Source of the DNA: Gymnopilus junonius
Lineage: Eukaryota > Basidiomycota > Agaricomycetes > Agaricales > Galerinaceae
Assembly (NCBI GenBank): GCA_015501075.1
Contig: JADNYJ010000253.1
Location: 1 to 49,968 of the forward strand
DNA length: 49,968 bases
Direction: 5' to 3'
This document shows, piece after piece, positions 42,361 through 49,968 of this stretch. Position 1 is the first letter of the stretch. Each line of letters starts with the position of its first letter. Below the pieces are notes generated by a model. The model did not search any database, was not told the origin of the DNA, and saw only the letters and a program-made list of their open reading frames with translations. The position numbers and the translations under genes are program-made.

Positions 42361-43944
42361 TTAAACTACACCACTCTTTTCTTCGGATATTTTGTTCAAC
42401 GACAACTCTAACAAGTCTTTCCAACCTGTATCGAGTTGAATGGTGAAAGAAAACTTAACAGTATCCTGGAAGCTCCTAAGCTGTGAGAGGACGCTGTCGT
42501 CAATATATGGAATCGGAATTTTGGTACCGGAATATCGATCACAACAGACATTGATCCTTTCCATTGGCCTACGGCGGCCAGTGTCGATTTTGGAGAAAGG
42601 AGCCAAGAGCGGTGGGATAACACGCCATGGAAAGCTACCATGTCCGCGCCAGTGGAAAGTCCTGAGCAGAGGGAGTAATGGATCAGTAGACGCCGGAATG
42701 AGAGTGCCGTGGCCTGGAGGAAGACCTCTGAGGGCATCGTAGAACTTGTCTAAGTAACCTTGAAGGGCAACATTATGTGTGATAACAAGCTCTTCAAGTA
42801 AAGGCGTTGAGCGCCCCACATGGATCAAATCCTCGGATGCATAACCTGTGTCATCGATTGACAGAAATCTCAACCTGCTTGAAGAGCGAGTGAGGGAAGG
42901 AATGAGATGGTCGGGGTCGAGATAGATGTATTGTCCTCGGACACGAAGAGATTTCAAACCCGGGAGCGTAACAGTGTTGAAAAACAATCCATCGGATTGC
43001 CTATTGGAGAATGTGATGTCGAGCGATTCAATGTTAGGGTGTGTAGTATGTTTGAGATAATTAGATGCTTGAGATTGGACTAATTCGAAATGGCAAGTCC
43101 GCAAATTGGGGCTCGATTGAAAGATGTGGAAGACTTGCACAACTGACAGGAGATCAAATGTCAACTGAGTGACTTTCGTCCAATTGAGATTGATAGAGCC
43201 CAATACAAGTCCGCGCATGTGGACGATTCTCGGACTGAAACCAGATAGCACATGAATGGTGTAGTTTTTATAGCCAATTGATAATATTGTAAGTTCGTGA
43301 AGGGTACGAGTAGGGGACACCGACATCGAGCCATGGAAATGTTGGAGCAAGTCGAAGGGTACTCTGAGAGTGAGAGAATACCAGTAATCACGATATTGAT
43401 TGATAACAGAGAATAATCGGTAGATTTGGGACTTGACGTAGTCCGATTCGTCTACAAGGGATATCTGGAGCCTGATTGACAAAGGGAGCATTCCAGAGCG
43501 GCCAAGCCACTCCGTGACGACGTCCACACGATTCTGCAGCTTAACCAGCGAACCCTTCCCGAAGGAGATGTCCAAAGCCGTCCATACACTAGGCGTGGAC
43601 CACGCGATCTCGCGCCATCGTTGACATATGGCCCCGAGGGTCAGAGGAGAGTCGTCATTTTTGTCAACGCTGGCTGAGTATAATGCGAAGATTTTGGAGG
43701 CGATTTCGACTGGAAAATGGTCAAAAGTGGATGGATGAGCCCGGTTGAGTTGTGACCGAAGGGTGTCCCGTTGATCTAGTAAGTCTTCAAGGGCGGCTTT
43801 GGCCTGCGCGATTTTAACATTCATAGAATCAAGTTCTGCGCAGATGCCGCAGAGATCTACGGTGGGTGGTTGACATAGCTTCCGCAGGTCTCCAGGATCT
43901 GGAAGATAGACCTGATTGCGATGCCAAGTGCCATGTGGTTGCAT
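42361..43944 (-). CDS. F-box/LRR-type protein, intact
   Basis: Single exon, 527 residues from the first ATG (43944). Order: variable N-terminus, CGIC cysteine pair, coiled coil (LDSMNVKIAQAKAALEDLL), F-box (HPSTFDHFPVEIASKIFALY, TLGAICQRWREIAWSTPSVW), linker RVDVVTEWLGRSGMLPLS, then the LRR body with NLNWTKVTQLTFDLL, LPGLKSLRVRGQYIYL, LLRTFHWRGHGSFPWRVIP and YIDDSVLSQLRSF. It is the closest match to the N-terminal half of the pseudogene at 15.5 kb. Expected SCF substrate receptor; the substrate is unknown. Confidence 0.88.
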   Translation of the reverse strand: MQPHGTWHRNQVYLPDPGDLRKLCQPPTVDLCGICAELDSMNVKIAQAKAALEDLLDQRDTLRSQLNRAHPSTFDHFPVEIASKIFALYSASVDKNDDSPLTLGAICQRWREIAWSTPSVWTALDISFGKGSLVKLQNRVDVVTEWLGRSGMLPLSIRLQISLVDESDYVKSQIYRLFSVINQYRDYWYSLTLRVPFDLLQHFHGSMSVSPTRTLHELTILSIGYKNYTIHVLSGFSPRIVHMRGLVLGSINLNWTKVTQLTFDLLSVVQVFHIFQSSPNLRTCHFELVQSQASNYLKHTTHPNIESLDITFSNRQSDGLFFNTVTLPGLKSLRVRGQYIYLDPDHLIPSLTRSSSRLRFLSIDDTGYASEDLIHVGRSTPLLEELVITHNVALQGYLDKFYDALRGLPPGHGTLIPASTDPLLPLLRTFHWRGHGSFPWRVIPPLLAPFSKIDTGRRRPMERINVCCDRYSGTKIPIPYIDDSVLSQLRSFQDTVKFSFTIQLDTGWKDLLELSLNKISEEKSGVV

Positions 43945-44363
43945 ATCTATAGTAGATCTGTGAATGGTCAGCCAACTTCTAAGTACGGCATGCAATTAAG
44001 GGCGAAGTATCAGTGGTAGAAAGTCCACTCAATGAACTTGCCTGAGCTTTGAAAGAATCGAATCGGGCCACAATCAGAGAGAATACTTACGAAATAGACT
44101 AGCTTGAAGAGTCGTAGATTCTGAATTGGAGAGAATACCAAACGATCGCGGGTTCTACAGTACTGAGCAAGCTTTCACAGAGCTTGAAATCGAATGGAAT
44201 GTGCAAATACGTTGGTGTTCTGACCCACGTTTACTAAGTTACTTGTACTCGATGGCCCTGGATCGTAACAAAGACAATCACCGGCAGTCGACTCCGATTC
44301 TGAAACGTTGATGACGGTAGTGAACGTTGTCCCCGGAGTGAGGTGAACTCGAGATGAAGTTCT

Positions 44364-44546
44364 ATGTCGTACTTTAACCAGGAAGACTTTTTCCTCAATC
44401 AATGTGATCTTACTCCACCTGGCTCCTCTGCTTTGGGAGGAACTTCTGCTGCTATACTGACGGAATCTGCAATTGACGAGCTTTTGAGGGCCGGGAAGGT
44501 GGATGAGCTGGAAGATTTAATTAAAAATACTTATGATTCATTATAA
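44364..44546 (+). CDS. Short open frame inside the hAT-like element
   Basis: 60 codons from an ATG: MSYFNQEDFFLNQCDLTPPG, then a helical, acidic end (ESAIDELLRAGKVDELEDL). The composition looks protein-like, but no domain is recognised. It could be a remnant of a transposase N-terminus or a captured host exon. Weakly supported. Confidence 0.3.
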   Translation: MSYFNQEDFFLNQCDLTPPGSSALGGTSAAILTESAIDELLRAGKVDELEDLIKNTYDSL

Positions 44547-44683
44547 TCTACATACTATATTTTATTTTGTGCCCTAGGTGCTCTGTTTTCGACTACTATA
44601 CCTTTATCTAGTGTTCGTCCAAATCTAGATATCCCTACAATCTCATTGGTCGCAATTTTGATGGCGGTTACCGCCGACCTCGT

Positions 44684-44739
44684 TTCACCTCGCGAGGTGA
44701 ACTTCGACCCACCTCGACAACAACGAAGTGGGTCGAAGT
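44684..44739. repeat. Palindrome and hairpin in the hAT-like element
   Basis: A perfect 18-bp palindrome TTCACCTCGCGAGGTGAA (44684-44701) is directly followed by a 12-bp perfect stem ACTTCGACCCAC (44701-44712) and GTGGGTCGAAGT (44728-44739). Repeated CGCCTCGCCTCGCCTC follows. Such subterminal repeats are common in hAT-type elements. Confidence 0.7.
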
Positions 44740-44788
44740 GTCACTCCGCCTCGCCTCGCCTCACTCCGGGGACAACACTAGACGACGG

Positions 44789-45686
44789 TGTTTAGGCTGC
44801 AGAGATTGCTAGTAAACAGTGCCTGAATCAGCAAATTTGAAGTCCGCCGGGGCCGGGATCGCCCATCGAATTCGCCCCAATCGTATCTTCCTTTTTACCA
44901 TCACCTATAGTAGATTAGGCGTTCGACCCATTCTCAAGCCGTCCTTCGCCCTCACAAAACTATTGTGTCTCTGGAAGCTGCATGGACCTCAAGACTCCCT
45001 TATGCTTTTGGTGCGATCTCTGGACCGCGCACTGGCTGTCAGCCACCAGCATTTTTTTTCCTTTCTTCTATGCTCTGGATCCGAATACCAGCCTTTGGAT
45101 CTGCCAATGGGTCGATTTTTCCGTTTCTAGATTAATCTCTCCAACACTCTTTCGCAGCTTTTCACATCAGTTTCGAGATGGAATTATTCATTGGGACGCT
45201 TATGAGTTTCTTCTGCCACATTTAATCGGTTCCATCCACTCTATGTGGATCCACGCTAACGACCCTGTCCTCGTGTCTCCGCTGTAATTGTACATTCATG
45301 TGCTGCAGGATGGTCTTTGTGTACCCAATTTGAATGTCAATGTACATGGTACGGAACGATTGTCGCCTTCGAAAGAAAGCAGCCTCTTCATTGTTCGACT
45401 CAAATTCGGTTCTGTAAAGGTCAAGGCAAATTAAAAGTGCATTTAAACTCCAGGAACAAAGGGCAATGTTGACGCGAAATTAAGCCACAACTCCCCTTAA
45501 ACCGTCCAACATTGTTCGAGGAATAATTGTCCCCCACAAACATGCGGACTGTGGCAGCCGCCTTTTCGTTCTACATAAATAACACCGGGCTGCTTCAGTC
45601 TTCAAGCCATCTGCCATTCGCTAGTCCTACAACTTCATCCACCGAAGTCTGAACTCAGTCCCTTGGACTCCTTATCGAATCGCAGA
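44789..45686. other. Intergenic, no gene supported
   Basis: Overlapping open frames near 44819-45287 show no motifs. The last part is the promoter of the zinc-finger gene at 45687 (a TACATAAATAA element near 45571). Confidence 0.4.
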
Positions 45687-46051
45687 ATGAGCCAGTATGT
45701 TTTGATTTCATCCTTCCACAATCCCTCAACAATGCTGAACAATTTTCTACCAGTTTATCTAATCAACCTTCTACATCCAACCGATTAAGTTTTTCTGACT
45801 GCTTCGTTGATTGCTGCTGGAAATCCTGCTGTGAAGTCATAGACAAGTCCAAGACTGGAGTTCAAAAGCATCTAATTCGGAATCATAGGAGGGATGTCGA
45901 ACTGACTGCATACATTGTTTGTGGATGGGAAGCTTGTGAATCCCCACATGGCCGGCCGTATGAGTTTATGACGTGGGACGCTTTGGTCAACCATATCCGT
46001 TACGACCATATGAAGGTTTCTAGACGGGAACATAGAGGGGGAGATGAATGA
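45687..46051 (+). CDS. Mini C2H2 zinc-finger protein, two exons
   Basis: Exon 1 is only 8 nt (45687-45694, coding MS and part of the next codon), followed by a 59-bp intron with a GTATGT donor, then 45754-46051; 101 residues in all. Two fingers: CCWKSCCEV with VQKHLIRNH, and VCGWEACESPHG with TWDALVNHIRYDHM. The Trp-x-x-C pattern and the Trp before the last helix match the gene at 20.7 kb. The short first exon hides the start from plain open-frame searches. Confidence 0.75.
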
Positions 46052-46229
46052 CAAAGCAACTATTAATGGTGGAGTCATCAGCAGTGTGGCAGGAGGCAGT
46101 GGTTTTTCCATTTTGGCCGTTTCTTGTCAAGTGTGTACTCTACATTTTAAATGAGAATTGCGCAGATGTGGCCAACTCTCGTACAATCACATAACATTTT
46201 GAAATCCATCTTGATCCTGCACCTTCATC

Positions 46230-46726
46230 TCAGACCAATTCTGGATCTGGCACCTCTTTCATATCTTTGACCGGCCAATGCGACCGCATCCACTTCGGCT
46301 CGACTCCCTCAAAATGCATTGCTCGAATTACGTCATCCAACTCTTCTTGAGTAAAGTGAGTCGAACTCTGTGGATTCTTTTTCGTAGCACTGGCGACTGC
46401 GAGCATTGTCAGGACATTTTGCGGATCGGTGTCAGACCACACCTCTACCACCGACATCTTCACGCCTAGTCTTCTCTTCAGGTTTTCCAGTGCTTCCAGT
46501 ACAACCGATGCACTGGGTTGCTCCCCAGGATGTGGCGGCTGCCAGTCCGGATCCAAATGTTCTTTGTAGAAATCGTCCTTTGTGGAAAAGGTAAATCCGT
46601 AGAAATAAATATCTTCTATCAATTTTTTATCCTGTATCGACTGGAGATTGATATTTCAAACTAGGACTCCCGCTCACCATCGGACTCGATTTTCGGGGGT
46701 GGAGGGATCGCGTTGTGATTGGTCAT
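46230..46726 (-). CDS. Small PPPP/YFYGF-family protein, member 2
   Basis: Two exons, 46678-46726 and 46230-46615, 144 residues. The first exon encodes NAIPPPPKIESD; after a 62-bp phase-1 intron the second starts EDIYFYGFTFSTKDDF. It aligns throughout with members 1 (31.1 kb) and 3 (48.8 kb): DPDWQPPHPGEQP, LENLKRRLGVKMSVVEVW, VLTMLAVASATKKNP, HFEGVEPKWMRSHW and DPELV. No signal peptide or recognised domain. An intact copy, and the best reference for the family. Confidence 0.8.
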
Positions 46727-47139
46727 TTGGATGGAAGGTTTTTTTTTGGCAACGTGTCGAGGAAGGCTATCTAGCAATCAGTTACCTGACAGGAGTGTGG
46801 GTAGAAGCAGGACGTCAAGTCGGACAGTCAGAAAGGTGTAAATGTCTTAAACATGAGCCCCAAATTGGCATTGATCGAGGCCGCGAGCGTCGACCCAAAA
46901 AGCTAAAATTAGCACACTGGCATTGCCTTTCGACTCGAACTCAACCATCACCTTGACCTATTCTGGCCATCCTTTCTTCCCGCCCAACTTAGAATTGTCA
47001 TTTACGCACCACCACGGCCCTCCTGAGCATACTCTGAACCCAAGACTCAAAGTAAGCAGGAACAGCATGCCTTGAACTCTTAGGAACGAATCTGATTTGG
47101 TTTTTTCTCTTTCCAGGTATCCCGTCGGTCTTATAATTC

Positions 47140-48112
47140 ATGTCTGGTTCCATTATGGTGAGTTATTTAAACAATACTCTCTAATATTTGTATATTTCAT
47201 GTCTCGCCCAAGATTATACCACCCGGAATAGTGGGCGTCGAGCTCTATATGAGGATGTTGCGTAGCTACTGCAGTGACCAGGGCCTCCATCCAGTGCTAT
47301 TCAACGGTCTTCACGACGAATGTGAATGTAAGAAAGTCAAACGCGATGACGCCCAGTACAAACCCAGGGGATTAGGCTCCCAGTTCTGTTTGTTGGAGGA
47401 CTTTCAGGTGGCGTTCATAGTGTTTGCTCAGCCAGAGGGAAAGGTTGGACGGATGAACTGGCGGGCTCAAGGTATGTCAGCAACCACACATTCTCCTACA
47501 GGTACTCACATTATGCCGTCTCAAATCTCAGATAACGCGTCAAATGATCTCATCGAGCTCATGAAAGCCTCGAGCAGCTTCAGGAGGGTTATCGAAGAAA
47601 GCGATCCTGTCGCAGTATTTTACCTCAAACCTGACGAAGGGTCGCCTCAAGAATTCAAGAATTACGTCTCAACTATCGAAAAATCCGTCGCCCTGTAAGT
47701 ATTCCATGCTGTTCCGCTGATATATATGACGCATATACTCACAAAATATTGGCCCTATTCTCCATATAGCATGGATATTATCAAGTAAGCAGGTCGCCTT
47801 CTCATTCCTACTAATCTCATCTGAATACATTGGTGGTATTTGTCTAGGAAATCCCTCCTTCGATGGTGCCTTACAAACGGCAAAGAGTACATGTTTGGCG
47901 TGACCGCCAAAGACGAACACGGTCCTCCCAGGATAAAGAATTCAGAGGTGTACACGGCTTCAGGAAATGCCGAAATAAACGAAATATTTAGTACTTTCAT
48001 TCTTTGGGTATGTGAAGCCTAATATTCGGATTTTATGTTTTCATCTTGGCTGACAGTCCGTTACTTTGTTAAATAGGCAACGGCGCCGAAAAACGCGCTT
48101 ATTCCCGTTTGA
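47140..48112 (+). CDS. Hypothetical protein, six exons including a 15-nt exon
   Basis: Exons 47140-47157, 47213-47471, 47532-47694, 47770-47784 (15 nt), 47848-48007 and 48077-48112; every intron is GT-AG and phases agree, giving 216 residues. The sequence reads smoothly: IIPPGIVGVELYMRMLRSYC, ECECKKVKRDDAQYKP, DFQVAFIVFAQPEGKVG, NDLIELMKASSSFRRVIEES, AVFYLKPDEGSPQEFKNYV, NGKEYMFGVTAKDEHG, ending ATAPKNALIPV. There is no signal peptide or membrane segment and I recognise no family. The consistent splicing of five introns makes it a real gene. Confidence 0.7.
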
Positions 48113-48583
48113 TATTTCACGAGCGTCATTCAAACTTTTAGAGATCGTGTATAGAAACCAGTCTTGATAAAATACAGTATTTATATTTTCTCCTAGCAAT
48201 ATCATATGCATTGTTCGACCGATGAGCCATTCAGCGTGGACAATGGTCATCATACTTTGAAGGAATGATGAATGGTGAAAGTCGACTTCTCATCTGTATC
48301 AAAGTTGCAAACAGAGAAGCATCTGAATTTGAATGTTTCACTGATGATGATGTAGTGGTTGGATTTACCTTTCAGTTCGGAAGGAAGAAATGACCAAGAT
48401 CTCGATGAATTTCCATGTTGAATTGTATTTTTAAAGTTTATCTAGCAGCTAAAGCATTTAGCTGAGCTGTTAAATAGTCCGGCCACAGGAGTGAGTTGGC
48501 CCACACCTATAGAAATCGAGCCGGTCCCAGGCGTTATCTTGGTTAAGCGGCCCGTGCACTGCTGGTCACATTTAGGCCTACAT

Positions 48584-48592
48584 TATATAAAT
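48584..48592 (+). promoter_or_regulatory. TATA box of PPPP/YFYGF member 3
   Basis: TATATAAAT about 170 bp before the ATG at 48759. No gene is seen between 48113 and this site. Confidence 0.5.
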
Positions 48593-48758
48593 TTCAAACT
48601 CAGCATCCGGATTCCGGTGTCATGCATATTGTAACCTGCCGAAAGTCTCAACTCCAGACAAGTCTCATTCCACACTTCAAGCTCCTCTAGGTCGACTGCC
48701 ATCTTAGCAGGCATATAGATTCCACTACCTGGAAAATTATACATTTACTACATCTACA

Positions 48759-49231
48759 ATGCTGAATGCGATCCCACCACCTCCTCGAATCGAATCTGAT
48801 GGTGAGATTTTTCCAACACAGGCACCAGCATCTGATCAAATATTGGGGAAACGATACCCAGATGCGATGTACTTTTACGGATTCACTTACGAATCCAATG
48901 TCGACCTCTACAGACGAATCGTTGACCCAAGTTGGGACGCGGCCTCAACAGCCGTTCCCAGAGCAACCATCGCACGGCGCGAACTCGAGAAAATAATCGG
49001 GTGAAGATGTCCTTGGTCGAAGTTTATACTGATGGCGATCCGCCTAATGCTCTATCCATGCTAGCCGTTGCGAGTGCAACAAAAGAGAAGCCGGAGAGTT
49101 CAAGGCAGGTTACGAAGGGTCAGTTGATGAATATTAAGAATGCGGGCGGGTTCAAGGGTGAGGCCAGGTGGTTACGGTCAATATGGGTAATTGAGGATTT
49201 GCAGCAGATGTCTAATTCAGATTTGGTTTGA
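48759..49231 (+). pseudogene. PPPP/YFYGF-family member 3 with a one-base frameshift
   Basis: Exon 1 48759-48801 (NAIPPPPRIESD) and an intron 48802-48861 that is 60 bp and also open in frame. The second exon starts AMYFYGFTYESNVDLYRR and reads to ELEKIIG, where a TGA at 49002 stops it. The next frame continues exactly where relatives do: VKMSLVEVYTDGDPPNALSM, LAVASATKEKPES, ARWLRSIW and SNSDLV to 49231. The break falls in a GGG run (48999-49001), where intact relatives would need one more base. Either a very young pseudogene or a homopolymer sequencing error. Confidence 0.7.
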
Positions 49232-49519
49232 GTAGGATTTCAAGAACAAAAATTTGGGTATCATGAGAGACCCGAAGCAGAGAGGACGGACATCTTGACC
49301 TGAAGTCCTGTAGTATCGGCGTATGATGTCTGTCAACAACCATTGCGCAATCCGGGAAAAGGCTCAAGAGAAGAAAAAGAATTCTAAGCACATGTAAGTT
49401 ATAAAATTACCAGTTTTAAGGCGACGGCATCTTGAGGGACGGAGGGCAGCACGTTTGAAGCCCGCCAAGGCCGAAATCCCTCCCTGATCACCCGTTTTAA
49501 TGACTCTAATCGCGTCTCT

Positions 49520-49968
49520 TCCACTTTGCAACAACTGTTGTTATCTTCATCTTCAGAATCTGTCTTTACTAGGCCTACGCTTTCCAAAGTGACTCCTCGG
49601 CTGGCGGAGATTAATGTCATTCCGTTAAACTCTCTCAGCCTTAACTTGAGTCGCCTCACTGAGTTTACCTCGAATACCCTCTCGGTTGAGCAAATTCTGT
49701 ATTTTCTGAACCTCCATCCCAATTTCCTCAAAGGTTGTTTCTACAGAGTTGATCGTCAACAGGATAATTCTGGTCACGCCATTGTAAATCACACAAAATC
49801 GAGTCCCTCCACATCGCTTTTGCAAGCGACGATGCAGCGGCTCACTTTCTGGACAACACCACCCTTCCGGCTTTACAGGACCTTGCTGCCCGCGGAAGAA
49901 GATTCGCCTCCATGCTGCTAGACTAGTTTCCTTCCTTACACGTTCTGATTTGAAGAGGCTGAAAAGTT
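49520..49968 (+). pseudogene. F-box/LRR fragment, degenerate, runs off the window
   Basis: LRR-body remnant of the F-box family: SVFTRPTLSKVTPRLAEI, LNLSRLTEFTSNTLSVEQIL, then in another frame IESLHIAFASDDAAAHFLD and TTLPALQDLAARGRRFAS, followed by stops. Paralogues at 16.9 and 24.4 kb show the same order (DVDQILEILRLGP; IESLD; LPSLDDLTLRGNG). No F-box is visible upstream. Frameshifts and stops mark it as decayed. Confidence 0.65.

Larger units (their letters stand above)
44318..44780. mobile_element. Non-autonomous hAT-like element (463 bp)
   Basis: Ends TAGTG...CACTA, with inverted repeats TTGTCCCCGGAGTGAGG at 44327-44343 and, inverted, near 44758-44775. The left copy has four extra bases (AACG) after TAGTG. 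It is flanked by an 8-bp direct repeat with one mismatch: gatgacgg 44310-44317 and gacgacgg 44781-44788. Ends of this type plus 8-bp duplications are the hallmark of hAT transposons; at this length it would be a MITE or deletion derivative. Confidence 0.75.

Noticed and set aside
27565..44829. AAACAGTGCCTGA at 27565, 31884 and 44814
   Set aside because: Flanks differ completely, and short matches like this arise by chance in 50 kb; no element could be defined.
44819..45287. Two overlapping plus-strand frames of about 100 codons
   Set aside because: No domain, no signal and no family resemblance; treated as non-coding.

Overview
The window looks like nuclear DNA of a mushroom-forming basidiomycete (Agaricomycetes). 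Reasons: gene-dense layout, introns of about 50-65 bp with GT-AG ends, an intron-containing eukaryotic tRNA, a MEF2-type MADS-box gene, and lineage-typical families (F-box/LRR expansions, TPR-CHAT, aspzincin M35, DUF6699-like). I assigned exons by hand from frame continuity and splice sites. There is no bacterial, phage, plasmid or CRISPR structure.

Layout. 0-14 kb: 3' part of an F-box/LRR gene; a secreted Ala/His-rich helical protein; a large TPR-CHAT protease-like gene with a 218-bp LTR-like element in its CHAT domain; a seven-exon MADS-box gene (minus); a secreted aspzincin peptidase with a prenylation-like C-terminus; a frame-broken DUF6699-like gene (minus). 14-20 kb: an intron-containing tRNA-Ser(AGA), an F-box pseudogene cut in two by about 0.9 kb of repeat-rich DNA, and another F-box/LRR gene. 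20-28 kb: two small C2H2 zinc-finger genes, an intact F-box/LRR gene, long stretches without genes, and a second, inverted copy of the LTR-like element. 28-38 kb: a propeller-like protein, the first member of a three-copy small-protein family (PPPP...YFYGF), a coiled-coil protein, a short-chain dehydrogenase, a frameshifted F-box gene and a small four-exon gene. 38-50 kb: a cysteine-rich small secreted protein with an 18-nt exon, more mini zinc-finger genes, a cupredoxin-like secreted protein, an F-box/LRR gene, a hAT-like element with TIRs and 8-bp target duplication, two more members of the three-copy family (one frameshifted), a six-exon gene with a 15-nt exon, and a degenerate F-box fragment.

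The window is dominated by lineage-specific families in different states of decay: seven F-box/LRR loci, about five mini-zinc-finger loci and three PPPP/YFYGF loci. It is not an operon-like pathway. The most unusual feature is the LTR-like insertion in the TPR-CHAT gene: it adds an in-frame stop, but also carries a splice donor that would remove that stop and rejoin the conserved CHAT core in frame.
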